A program made the translations under genes and the position numbers. Of a stretch of DNA of 64,000 bases, positions 44,205 through 53,085 are shown in pieces (position 1 is the first letter of the stretch; every line of letters starts with the position of its first letter). The DNA lies in the NCBI GenBank assembly GCA_013215945.1, contig JABSOM010000016.1, positions 1 to 64,000 of the forward strand, in the 5' to 3' direction. This DNA is from Campylobacteraceae bacterium. GTDB lineage: Bacteria; Campylobacterota; Campylobacteria; Campylobacterales; Arcobacteraceae. The notes under the pieces are model-generated. The model saw nothing but the letters and a program-made list of their open reading frames with translations. It made no database searches and was not told the origin of the DNA.

Positions 44205-45065
44205 ATGAGCAAGAAACAAAGAGGTTCTGCTTTTAGTATTAAATTTGCATTTACTTTATATAAATATTTTGGTTATAATTTTATATATTATTTTATATAT
44301 TTGATCAGCGCTTTTTATTTTTTATTTGCAACAAATGTCAAGGATGCTCTTAAAATTTATTATAAAAAACAAGGAATTCCTTTTTCTTCTTTATTTTATT
44401 ATCAACATTTAAGAATGTTCGCAATTACTATGGTAGATAGGTTTATTTCTAAATATGACCCAGATTCTTATACTTTTATTTATGAAAATAAAGACGAGCT
44501 AAGAAAAAAATTAGATTCCAAAACAATTTTACTTTTCTCTCATTTTGGGGGTTGGTCAAGTGCTGCTAATAAAGCAATAACGAATAATACTATTAATATT
44601 GTAATGCAAGAAGTTATGACGAAGGGGATTAAAGATATTGAGGATTCTATCCCTAATAAAAAAGACAATTTAAATATTATAGACTTAAATCAAGGTGCCA
44701 TTAAGGTATCCATTGATATTGCAAATGCCCTAAGTAACGATGAGATCATAGCGCTAATGGCAGATAGAGCTAGTAATAAAAAGAATAGGCATAAAAGTGA
44801 TTTTTTTAATGAACAAGGATTATTTAATGAAAATCCTTTTAAAATTGCTTATAAAACAAACACGCCCATGTTAATATATTTTGTTATTTATAAGAAAAAA
44901 CAATGTTATGAAGTCAAAGTGATTGAATTAGAATTTGATTATACGTTAAAAGAAAAAGATGCTATTAAAAAAGCAATCAATAATTATGCCCTTAGTTTTG
45001 AAGAAGTTTTAAAACAACATCCAAAACAATGGTTTAATTTTTATAATTTTTGGAGTGAAGAATGA
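44205..45065 (+). CDS. LpxL-like lysophospholipid acyltransferase family protein
   Basis: A 286-residue membrane-associated protein of the lipid A late acyltransferase (LpxL/HtrB) superfamily. It has an N-terminal hydrophobic region, the catalytic-type motif SHFGGWSSA (H113), a conserved MADRAS segment near 185, and W-F-N-F-Y-N-F-W at the end. It would attach an acyl or polyene chain to a lipid head. It overlaps the ammonia-lyase gene by ATGA. Confidence 0.85.
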   Translation: MSKKQRGSAFSIKFAFTLYKYFGYNFIYYFIYLISAFYFLFATNVKDALKIYYKKQGIPFSSLFYYQHLRMFAITMVDRFISKYDPDSYTFIYENKDELRKKLDSKTILLFSHFGGWSSAANKAITNNTINIVMQEVMTKGIKDIEDSIPNKKDNLNIIDLNQGAIKVSIDIANALSNDEIIALMADRASNKKNRHKSDFFNEQGLFNENPFKIAYKTNTPMLIYFVIYKKKQCYEVKVIELEFDYTLKEKDAIKKAINNYALSFEEVLKQHPKQWFNFYNFWSEE

Positions 45066-46582
45066 GATTAGAAATAAGCAATAAATATGTAAGCCTAACT
45101 GAGATTAAAGAAGCAAAAGAAATCAATATTTCAGCAGAGAAGAAATTTTTAGATTTTATAAATCATACCCATGATTTTTTAATGAATCAAATCAAAGATG
45201 GTAAACCTATTTATGGAATTACTACAGGTTATGGCGCAAGTGGGAAAAACTATGTATCTTATGAAGACAGTGAAACCTTGCAAAAAAACTTATTTCGTTT
45301 TCATGGGTGTGGAATAGGAGATAATTTATCCTTAAAAGTTTGTAGATATGCGGTAATAATGCGCACTGTTTCTTTAAGTAAAGCACGTTCTGGCGTTAGT
45401 ATTAACTTATTAAAAAGACTTGAAATGCTAATAAAAGAAGATATTATTCCTGTAATTCCTTCTCAAGGCTCAGTTGGCGCAAGTGGAGATTTAACGCCCT
45501 TATCTTATATAGCTGCTGTTATTGCAGGCGAGAGAGAAGTTTATTATAAAGGGGAGATAAGAGATGTTATAGATGTTTATGCCCAACTTAATATTGTTGC
45601 TTATACCTTTAAACCCAAAGAAGCGCTTGCAATAATGAATGGTACTACTATTATGAGTGCTATTGCACTTAATGCTATAGAAGAATTTGAAATTATCTTA
45701 GACTCCATGGAATCTTATGTAGCAGCTATGTTTGAAGTACTTTTAGGAGATGACACTCCTGTTGCTGATTTTGTGCATGAATCTAAACCCTTTTCAGGAC
45801 AAATTGCGGCAGCAAAAAATATTAAACGAAAAATTGAAGGTTCTTCTTTAACCCATGGAAGAGATGACAGATACGATAAATTTTTTAATGATAATGATTT
45901 AAATATTCAAGATACCTACTCTATGAGATGTGCGCCACAAGTTTTAGGAGTAATTAGAGACAATCTTCTTATTTCTAAAAACTGGGTAGAAACAGAAATC
46001 AACTCAGTAAATGATAATCCCTTAATTGATGGAGAAAATCAACGAATTTATACCTCTGGAAATTTTTATGGAGGTTATGTGGCACATGCAATGGACACCT
46101 TAAAAATATGTGCGGCTAACTTGGCAGATTTATTAGACAAAGAATTTGCACTCTTAGTTGATCATAAATTTAATAGAGGTTTAGGAGAAAATCTTAAATT
46201 ATCAAAAGAGCCATATTATCATGGATTTAAAGCCATGCAAATTTCACTTAGTTCTTTAAGTGCTGATGTTATTAAAAATACAACAGCTGCTTCTATTCAT
46301 TCACGACCTACTGAATCACTGAATCAAGATAAAGTCTCTATGGGAACAACAGCAGCACTTGATTTTGCAAAAATGATGCCAGATTTACATAATATGTTAG
46401 CTATTGCTTTTCTTGGAATGGCCCAGGCAGTTGATATTAGAGGAAAAGAAAAAGTATCTCCCCATTTAAAAAATATACATGATGAGATAAGAGAAATTAT
46501 TGAACCCTTACTAGAAGACAGACGTATGGACTTTGATATTAAAAATATCAAAGTCTTACTTAAAAATGCAAAATTCATATAA
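45062..46582 (+). CDS. aromatic amino acid ammonia-lyase (HAL/PAL/TAL family)
   Basis: A 506-residue enzyme with the Ala-Ser-Gly triad at 140-142 in GSVGASGDLTPLSYIAA, which forms the MIO cofactor, and the catalytic tyrosine in YGITTGYG (Y51). It eliminates ammonia from an aromatic amino acid. The substrate-selectivity pair following LQKNL is F80-H81, neither the Ser-His of histidine lyases nor the His-Leu of Rhodobacter tyrosine lyase. In this cluster the likely product is cinnamate or 4-coumarate, used as a polyene starter after activation by the AMP-ligase. No hut genes are nearby. Confidence 0.88.
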   Translation: MRLEISNKYVSLTEIKEAKEINISAEKKFLDFINHTHDFLMNQIKDGKPIYGITTGYGASGKNYVSYEDSETLQKNLFRFHGCGIGDNLSLKVCRYAVIMRTVSLSKARSGVSINLLKRLEMLIKEDIIPVIPSQGSVGASGDLTPLSYIAAVIAGEREVYYKGEIRDVIDVYAQLNIVAYTFKPKEALAIMNGTTIMSAIALNAIEEFEIILDSMESYVAAMFEVLLGDDTPVADFVHESKPFSGQIAAAKNIKRKIEGSSLTHGRDDRYDKFFNDNDLNIQDTYSMRCAPQVLGVIRDNLLISKNWVETEINSVNDNPLIDGENQRIYTSGNFYGGYVAHAMDTLKICAANLADLLDKEFALLVDHKFNRGLGENLKLSKEPYYHGFKAMQISLSSLSADVIKNTTAASIHSRPTESLNQDKVSMGTTAALDFAKMMPDLHNMLAIAFLGMAQAVDIRGKEKVSPHLKNIHDEIREIIEPLLEDRRMDFDIKNIKVLLKNAKFI

Positions 46583-46591
46583 AGTAAAAAA

Positions 46592-47287
46592 ATGCAAAAA
46601 GTATTAATAACAGGAGCTACTGGTTCTATTGGAGAAAAACTTGTAGAAGAATTTGATAATAAGGGCTTTTTTGTTTATATTCATTATTTTAATAATCAAA
46701 AAAAAGCGCAAGAATTACTTGAGAGTATTGAAGCAGGAGAGCTTGTGTACTTTGATATGAAAAAGAAAGAAAGCATTCAAATAGCCTTAGAAAATATTCA
46801 AGTAGATGTATTAATTAATAATGCAGGTATTATAAAAGACAGTTTGTTCTTTTTTATGAAAGATGAAGATTTTGAAGATGTAATGCATACTAATGTAAAT
46901 GCTTTGTTTTATATAACAAAAATTTTAAGTAAAAATATGATTATGGAAAAAAAAGGAAGTATTGTAAATATTGCTTCTATCTCTGGTTTAGTTGGAAACG
47001 AAGGACAAGCCAATTATTCAGCTTCTAAAGGTGCTGTTATTGCTTTTACAAAAACACTTTGTGCCGAATTAGGAAGATACAATATTAGAGTTAATGCGCT
47101 GGCCCCAGGAATCATTGAATCAGAAATGACAGAAAACTTACCCAAGAAAAAAGAACTTAAAAAGAGTATTCCTTTAAAACGTTTTGGTAAAGCCCAAGAA
47201 GTAGCTAAATGTGCTTACTTTATTGGGGTCGAAGCAACATACGTAAGTGGAGAAGTTTTAAATATTTCTGGTGGTTTGGTTAGATAA
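46592..47287 (+). CDS. 3-ketoacyl-ACP reductase, FabG/ApeQ-like
   Basis: A 231-residue short-chain dehydrogenase. The nucleotide loop GATGSIG (8-14), the NNAGI motif and the catalytic Y142-x3-K146 (YSASK) with an upstream serine are intact. It would reduce each new keto group on the ACP with NADPH. It lies 9 bases after the ammonia-lyase gene and joins the next gene as TAAATG. Confidence 0.9.
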   Translation: MQKVLITGATGSIGEKLVEEFDNKGFFVYIHYFNNQKKAQELLESIEAGELVYFDMKKKESIQIALENIQVDVLINNAGIIKDSLFFFMKDEDFEDVMHTNVNALFYITKILSKNMIMEKKGSIVNIASISGLVGNEGQANYSASKGAVIAFTKTLCAELGRYNIRVNALAPGIIESEMTENLPKKKELKKSIPLKRFGKAQEVAKCAYFIGVEATYVSGEVLNISGGLVR

Positions 47288-47815
47288 ATGAATCTAATAT
47301 TTTCTATTTTATATGCTCCTTTTGTTTTTTATGCTTTACAAAATTTCGAATTACAAAAAGTAGCATTAGTTCTTTTTAGCTTTTCTCTTCTTTGGTTAAT
47401 CAGCCTTTATAAAAAACCTTTAAAAGAAACTATCTTCCCATTATTTTATTTATTTGTTTCTATTATGGCTTATTTTATTAACCATTTTTATTTTTTAAAA
47501 GCTTTGCCCTTAATAATTTCTGTTTTAATTTCTATTTTTATGTTTTATTCTTATCACAGTAAAAATTCTTTCATTTTTATCTTTTTAGATAAAATTAAAA
47601 AAAAAGTGGGGCCTAAAGAAAAAGAATATATACAGAAATGTACACTTTTCTGGTGCTTTATTTCTGTAATTAATATAAGTTTACATCTATTCGTACTTCA
47701 ACATAATAATTTAAACTATTGGCTTTTTTACTCAAGTTTTCTTTGGATTTTTGTTTTTTTAGCGGCTGCTTTACTTCAAGTAGTACACAGATTTTTTTAT
47801 TTAAAAAAGGATTAA
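47288..47815 (+). CDS. five-to-six-helix membrane protein, COG4648-like
   Basis: A 175-residue polytopic membrane protein. Proteins of this size and hydrophobicity (COG4648 group) are standard members of aryl polyene and xanthomonadin clusters. The visible VGPKEKEYIQKCTLFWCFISV segment, between the third and fourth helix, is the most conserved-looking part. The molecular role is not known. Confidence 0.65.
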   Translation: MNLIFSILYAPFVFYALQNFELQKVALVLFSFSLLWLISLYKKPLKETIFPLFYLFVSIMAYFINHFYFLKALPLIISVLISIFMFYSYHSKNSFIFIFLDKIKKKVGPKEKEYIQKCTLFWCFISVINISLHLFVLQHNNLNYWLFYSSFLWIFVFLAAALLQVVHRFFYLKKD

Positions 47816-47816
47816 A

Positions 47817-48284
47817 ATGTATAAGTATTTACTATTATTTTTATGTACAAATATTTTTTCACAAAACATTGAATTTACTCAAAATAAATATTTAAGTGCT
47901 TTTGATAGAACAGTCATAAGTAAAGGTAAGCTAAGTTTTGAAAAAAACAAAATGAGTTTATACTATGAAAATGACAATAAAACGGTACATTTAACTCCTA
48001 GTAAAATAATTATAAGTACAGAAAAAAGAGATTTTATTTATGATAAACAAGACAAAATAGAGCTAAGTATTTTTTTATCTTTAATACAAGCTATTTTTAA
48101 CGATGATGAACAAAGCTTAAAAAAGAATTTTATACTTAGTAAAAATTCCCATATACTACTTCAACCCAAGGAATTTTTAGAAGGTATTATAAAAAAAATT
48201 GAATATAAAAAAGATGGTAAAAAACTTATATATTTGAATATTTATTTTGTTAATAAAAATAGGATTAATATTGTTGAAAATTAA
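47817..48284 (+). CDS. LolA-like periplasmic carrier protein
   Basis: A 155-residue exported protein (signal peptide about 1-16) with the LolA-like arrangement of repeated beta strands (GKLSFEKNKMSLYYEND, DFIYDKQDKIELS). Such carriers in aryl polyene clusters are thought to shuttle the lipid product to the outer membrane. AAAGGAT precedes the ATG. Its end overlaps the start of the MMPL exporter gene. Confidence 0.75.
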   Translation: MYKYLLLFLCTNIFSQNIEFTQNKYLSAFDRTVISKGKLSFEKNKMSLYYENDNKTVHLTPSKIIISTEKRDFIYDKQDKIELSIFLSLIQAIFNDDEQSLKKNFILSKNSHILLQPKEFLEGIIKKIEYKKDGKKLIYLNIYFVNKNRINIVEN

Positions 48285-50394
48285 AAACTATTTATGTCTA
48301 ATTATTTTTATCTTTGCTCTCCTCCTTGCTAAGGATTCTTTTTCATATATTTCTACTAACCTAGAAAGTGTTCTTCCTAACAGCCATAAAAAAGAACTTC
48401 TCAAAGAATTTAATCAATTCAAAAACAATAAAAAACTTTTTCTGAGCATAAAAGGTTTTGATGAAAAAGACTTAATAAATATACAAGAGATAGAAAAAGA
48501 ACTCTTAAAAATCAAGGGTTTATCTTTAGCAAAAAACACCTCAGCGCTAAAACTAAAAAAACATTTAGAAGACTATTCTTTTTACAAAAATACTATCAAT
48601 AAAGACGCTCTCTCGCCTATTAACATTAATAAAAAACTTTCTACAATAAAAGAGCAGATGCTTTTAGATCCTTTTTATTTTTTCACCCAAGAAAGAGACC
48701 CCTTAAATTTATATGCAGTTAAAATACAAAAAAATATAAATCTTAAAAACAAGCATTTAATCTTAGAAAACTATGGTTATTTTAGTATTTTTAATCTTTC
48801 TTCTTCTCTTAATACTTTAGAGGAATATGAAAGGGTATATGATCAAATACATAGTATTATAAAAAATGATACTCTTATTTTCTCTCCTATCTTTTATTTT
48901 GTTGAAAATTCCAGAATTATAAAAGAAGATGTAAATAAAATTCTTCTCTTTGCTTCTGTACTACTCCTATCTTTATATTTATTCATCTTAAAAAGTCCAA
49001 AACTTTTGTTTAATACTTTTTTAACTCTTAGTTCTTCCATCCTTTTAGCCCTGTTTTTTACAACAGAACTTTTTGGAGAAATATCTATTTTTGTTTTAGT
49101 TTTTGCTGTTTCAATCTCTAGCGTTTCTATTGATTATATGTTTCATCATTACATGCATGATTATTATCATCAAAAGAAAAAATTCAATAAATCCGTTTTC
49201 TTTGGCTTTTTAACAAGTATTGGTGCTTTTCTTATTCTTTCTTTTGTTGATTTTTCTTTGCTCAAACAAATTTGTATCTTTTCAGCACTTTCTTTATTCT
49301 TTGCATATTTACACTTTACATTTTTATTTCCATATATTACATTTAAAAAAAGAGCCAAAGGTCTTCCCTTTAAACAGAATGCACAAAAGCACTATCTTAG
49401 ACCCTCTCTAATTACATTCTTTTCACTTTTGATTATAAGTGTTTCTTTATTCAACATAGAATTTGACCTAAACATTAAAAACTTAGATGTAGACAATACA
49501 AGCTTGGATATAAAACGTGATTTTTTTGCAAAAAAATTAAATACAAAAGAGCAAAGCCCCATATTATTTGAGGCCAGTTCTTTAAATGAGCTTACGAATA
49601 TTGCTTATTCACTAAAACAAACCTACCCACAAGCTTATATTCCCCTAAGTATTGTTTTAAGTCCCCAAGAATTTATTGAAAAAAAGACTTTTTTAAAAGA
49701 TAATTATTTACTGAGTTTAAAAGAGCAAGTAAAAAAAGAAGCACTATTTTTAGGTTTTCAAGAAGACTTCTTTTCTAAGGCCTATATCTTAAAAACAGAA
49801 GCTCCAACTTTTGAGAAAAATGACATAAAAAAGATGCAACTTGAAGTACGTTATTATAAGCATACCTATTACTCTTATGCTTATCTTCCTAGTCCTATAA
49901 AAAAAGAGTTAGCTGCTAATATTGTTTATCATGAGCTTTCTCTTAAACACTTATTTATAAAAGATTTAAAAAGAGTATATACGGAACTTTCCTTTTTAGG
50001 GGCAGGCAGCTTAGTTTTTATTCTTCTTATGCTTGTTTTTACTGCAAAAAAACGTTACTTTATTGCTATTAATTACATACTCTTTCCTCTAGCTATGTGT
50101 TTATTGTTTTCTATTTTCTTCTTATTCAATATTTTACATTTATTAATGCTTTTTATTATTCTAGCCATTGGTATAGATTTTGGAATTTATATGAGTTCTA
50201 AACAAGTAAGTTCATCAACAAAAAAAGCAATAGTATATTCTTTACTTTCCACTTTTTGTGGTTTTGGAGTCTTGGTATTTTCTAATATTACTGCACTGTA
50301 TTCACTTGGAACAGTGGCAAGTGTAGGTATAGTCTCTATACTACTTTTATTACTCAATTCAAAAAAGGTTTTTAATGATACTGAAGGTTTATAA
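48271..50394 (+). CDS. MMPL-family exporter (polyene cluster)
   Basis: An RND-superfamily inner-membrane protein of about 707 residues with two blocks of helices, each after a periplasmic loop. The GIDFGIYMSSK motif in the second block holds the proton-relay aspartate. It would move the finished lipid-polyene from the inner membrane to the LolA-like carrier. A TTG at 48271 with AGGA six bases upstream is the best start; a TTG at 48247 has no ribosome site. The end overlaps the AMP-ligase gene by 20 bases. Confidence 0.82.
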   Translation: MLKIKNYLCLIIFIFALLLAKDSFSYISTNLESVLPNSHKKELLKEFNQFKNNKKLFLSIKGFDEKDLINIQEIEKELLKIKGLSLAKNTSALKLKKHLEDYSFYKNTINKDALSPININKKLSTIKEQMLLDPFYFFTQERDPLNLYAVKIQKNINLKNKHLILENYGYFSIFNLSSSLNTLEEYERVYDQIHSIIKNDTLIFSPIFYFVENSRIIKEDVNKILLFASVLLLSLYLFILKSPKLLFNTFLTLSSSILLALFFTTELFGEISIFVLVFAVSISSVSIDYMFHHYMHDYYHQKKKFNKSVFFGFLTSIGAFLILSFVDFSLLKQICIFSALSLFFAYLHFTFLFPYITFKKRAKGLPFKQNAQKHYLRPSLITFFSLLIISVSLFNIEFDLNIKNLDVDNTSLDIKRDFFAKKLNTKEQSPILFEASSLNELTNIAYSLKQTYPQAYIPLSIVLSPQEFIEKKTFLKDNYLLSLKEQVKKEALFLGFQEDFFSKAYILKTEAPTFEKNDIKKMQLEVRYYKHTYYSYAYLPSPIKKELAANIVYHELSLKHLFIKDLKRVYTELSFLGAGSLVFILLMLVFTAKKRYFIAINYILFPLAMCLLFSIFFLFNILHLLMLFIILAIGIDFGIYMSSKQVSSSTKKAIVYSLLSTFCGFGVLVFSNITALYSLGTVASVGIVSILLLLLNSKKVFNDTEGL

Positions 50395-51586
50395 CGACGA
50401 TGGTAGTTGTCAAGAGCACATAATAAATAAAGAAAACTTTTACGATAAAAACTTAGAAAATACATGTTCTTATATTGCTTCTACTAATAAAGAACAAAAT
50501 GCTCTTAATATGTTTAAATCTCATTTCTCAAATGCAAAAAGCATTTTATACGACAAAAGTAATAAATCCATTGCAAAAAAAATTGAAGCATTAAATATTT
50601 CTAATTTTGAAGACAGTAAAAAAAATAAAACGATTTTTGATATTTATGATTTCTCTTTTTTATTCTTTACTTCAGGTACAACTGGATTTCCAATAGCCGC
50701 ATTAAAAAACAAAGAAAACTTTTTAGAAGAACTGGAGGTATTAACAAAACTTTTTAAAAAATACACTATTAAAAGAGTAATTGTAAGCGTTCCTTTTGTT
50801 CATTTCTATGGCTCTCTAATGGGCTTTATGTATCCTTTGATTAATGATATAGACATAGTTCTAAAAGAGCATTTTTTACCTCATGATTTGCTTGATCTTA
50901 TTGATGATAACTCTTTGGTTGTTACAACCCCTTTATACATTAAATCTTTAAACAGACTAAATCAAAGCAAGGATTTAAGTAAATCTATTTTTCTTTCATC
51001 AACTGCTCCTTTATTTAAAGATACGGCTTTAGAATTTAACAAAAAATTCTCTTGTGATATTATTCAACTCTTTGGTTCAACAGAAACGGGTGGAATAGCT
51101 TATAAATACAATGATGAGGAATTGTGGACTCCCTTAGAAAAAGTGATAACAAGTGCTAATAAAGACAATGAACTTACAATACACTCGCCTTTTGTTTCTA
51201 ATATTCTTTTTGAAGATAGTTTTAAAAACACAAAACAAAAAATACAAACATTTGATTATGTAGAATTTAAAGAAGATAAATTTAAACTTGTTGGACGAAG
51301 TTCACAAATATTTAAAGTAGCAGGAAAAAGATACTCAACAGTACAAATAGAAAATATTTTAGAAGATACTCCAGGTATAAATAAAGCACTGGTAACTATA
51401 AAATCACAAAAAGAAGAATTAAGAGGAGAGAGTTTAGTAATTACTCTTGAGAGTAAAAAAAGTTTTTTAATAAAAGAAATCAAACAAATCTTAAAAAATG
51501 AGTTGTCAAATATAAAATTTTCAATTGAATTAAAATTTGTAGACAAGATTCAAGTTTCTTCGCTTGGGAAAAAACTTGTATTTTAG
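50375..51586 (+). CDS. AMP-dependent acyl/aryl ligase (polyene cluster)
   Basis: A 403-residue adenylate-forming enzyme. The P-loop motif FTSGTTGFP is at 98-106, FGSTETGG near 234-241, and the C-terminal lysine region VSSLGKK at the end. It is shorter than typical CoA ligases (about 500), as seen for ApeH-type enzymes that load an aryl acid onto the ACP. It is the last gene of the plus-strand arm. Confidence 0.85.
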   Translation: MILKVYNDDGSCQEHIINKENFYDKNLENTCSYIASTNKEQNALNMFKSHFSNAKSILYDKSNKSIAKKIEALNISNFEDSKKNKTIFDIYDFSFLFFTSGTTGFPIAALKNKENFLEELEVLTKLFKKYTIKRVIVSVPFVHFYGSLMGFMYPLINDIDIVLKEHFLPHDLLDLIDDNSLVVTTPLYIKSLNRLNQSKDLSKSIFLSSTAPLFKDTALEFNKKFSCDIIQLFGSTETGGIAYKYNDEELWTPLEKVITSANKDNELTIHSPFVSNILFEDSFKNTKQKIQTFDYVEFKEDKFKLVGRSSQIFKVAGKRYSTVQIENILEDTPGINKALVTIKSQKEELRGESLVITLESKKSFLIKEIKQILKNELSNIKFSIELKFVDKIQVSSLGKKLVF

Positions 51587-51746
51587 TTTTAGTTTAAATC
51601 TAATTCAAGATTGATTTGATAGATGTACTTTTTTCATCAATAATTTTAGAATTTGAATAGTAATTTTACTTTTTAAATAAAAATTAATATTATTATAATT
51701 AATTACCTATTATAATACTACTAATTTAAAATTTTTAGGAGTAAGA

Positions 51747-52154
51747 ATGAAAAGAATAATGAAGTTAAGTAGTTTTCTGGTTTTAGTAGCATTAATTATG
51801 ACTGGATGTCCAGCCCCAATATATAATGTTGAGAAAAGTAAAATAACAAAATCCACTGAAAGTATGGATTCTATTTATAAATCTATTGAAACTGCCGCAG
51901 AATCTCTTACCTGGCAGATAAAGAGAACAGGAAAGAATGAAGCTATTGCAATACTTTATATTCGAGTACATGAAGCAAAAGTAAAAATCACTTTTAATGA
52001 GAAAGAGTATAGTATTACATATATAGGTGGGCAAAACTTATCTTATAAACCTTCAGAAGGTACCATACATGAGAATTATAATAAATGGGTTCAAAAGTTG
52101 GAAAGTAGTATTGATGAGCATCTGAAAAAAGACTCTGAAATAATGTCAAAATAA
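51747..52154 (+). CDS. small lipoprotein, paralogue A
   Basis: A 135-residue lipoprotein with lipobox IMTGC (C at 21). The core pattern, YNVEKSKI near the start and GTIHENYNKWVQKLESSI near the end, is shared with the protein encoded on the opposite strand at 52490-52891. AGGAGT precedes the ATG. Function is unknown. Confidence 0.75.
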   Translation: MKRIMKLSSFLVLVALIMTGCPAPIYNVEKSKITKSTESMDSIYKSIETAAESLTWQIKRTGKNEAIAILYIRVHEAKVKITFNEKEYSITYIGGQNLSYKPSEGTIHENYNKWVQKLESSIDEHLKKDSEIMSK

Positions 52155-52156
52155 TA

Positions 52157-52172
52157 AGATAAAATTTTATCT
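52157..52172. terminator. palindrome after lipoprotein A gene
   Basis: A 16-base perfect palindrome AGATAAAATTTTATCT that starts two bases after the stop. It is a possible weak terminator, followed by a moderately T-rich run. Confidence 0.35.
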
Positions 52173-52231
52173 ATCATTTGTAAGTTAAGCATATTTTGAT
52201 TTACTCACTATACTTAAAAAATTGAAAGGTG

Positions 52232-52268
52232 TTGTTGTGTTAAATATGACTAATATTTAACACAACAA
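52232..52268. terminator. perfect 16-bp hairpin between convergent genes
   Basis: Arms TTGTTGTGTTAAATAT and its exact complement around loop GACTA. It lies in the 335-base gap 52155-52489 between the lipoprotein A gene and the remnant gene. No T-run follows, so its role could be terminator or the ends of a lost element. The rest of the gap holds the rqcH remnant. Confidence 0.5.
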
Positions 52269-52331
52269 ACTTACAACTACTATACAAAAATACCTAAGTT
52301 CTGAATATCTTCATTTTTTTTATTCTATAGT

Positions 52332-52452
52332 AATCTCTATTGTCGTGTACAGAGTGTATAAAACATTTGCACCATTTTGAATTTTTACGTTTCTTCTTCG
52401 GGTGTAATCTATTTCGTATCTTCCCCATAATCTAGGGAAAACTTGGCACACT
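52332..52452 (-). pseudogene. decayed copy of the 3' end of the NFACT/rqcH gene
   Basis: About 120 bases are nearly identical (roughly 85% by eye) to the 3' end of the intact gene at 53087-53205, in the same orientation. The minus-strand translation still reads RRNVKIQNGANVLY, but the frame is broken upstream by small changes and has no start. It sits just downstream of the paralogous lipoprotein gene, indicating an old duplication of this locus. Confidence 0.85.
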
Positions 52453-52489
52453 ATATGTTTCGTATTTAAGGAACTTATTATAAACATTT

Positions 52490-52891
52490 TTATTTTTTGT
52501 TTGCGATTGACTTTAATTCATGATTAATAGCATTCTCAAATTTTTGAACCCACTTATTGTACTTTGGGTGAATCGTTCCTTTTGTTTTATTATGATCTAA
52601 ATTAACACTACTTACATGATTAATAGAAAAAGTATTAGAGCTATGAGGAATTTCTACAACGGCTTTGCTATTTTCGTAATGAAGCACTGCTTTAGCCAAT
52701 CCTGTCTCAACTTTTTTCACCACCCAACCTTTTGAATATCCGGCTTTTTTAATCGCATTGAATACGTTTTCTTGACTAACTTTTTGTTTTATTTCGGACT
52801 TCATTACATTATAAACCGAAGAAGCTCCACAGCCAACAAATACGATACTTAAGATAATGCCTAAAATATTTAATTTCACAATACTGTTCAT
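52490..52891 (-). CDS. small lipoprotein, paralogue B
   Basis: A 133-residue lipoprotein (lipobox FVGCG, C near 21). It shares YNVMKSEI and GTIHPKYNKWVQKFENAI with paralogue A, which it faces. It is flanked by the intact rqcH gene and the rqcH remnant. Function is unknown. Confidence 0.75.
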   Translation of the reverse strand: MNSIVKLNILGIILSIVFVGCGASSVYNVMKSEIKQKVSQENVFNAIKKAGYSKGWVVKKVETGLAKAVLHYENSKAVVEIPHSSNTFSINHVSSVNLDHNKTKGTIHPKYNKWVQKFENAINHELKSIANKK

Positions 52892-53064
52892 TTTTTGCCT
52901 TTTTTATTTATTACCGTATAGTAGCGTCAATAATCTATATAAGTCATTAATTTTATTATAGTTTGATAAGTAAAAGACTGTTTATTTTACTAAACGAAGA
53001 TTAAAGGTTTATTCGATTTTTTCTACATTAAGTGAAGATATAAATAGTTTCTAAGAAAAGAAAC

Positions 53065-53085
53065 AAATATCTAAATTAGATATTT
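53065..53085 (-). terminator. palindrome at the end of the NFACT gene
   Basis: Perfect 10-base arms AAATATCTAA / TTAGATATTT around one A, overlapping the stop codon of the NFACT gene (53076-53078). A likely weak terminator. Confidence 0.4.

Noticed and set aside
45062-46582. A histidine utilisation (hut) enzyme
   Set aside because: No hutU, hutI or hutG genes are near, and the selectivity residues and polyene neighbours argue otherwise.
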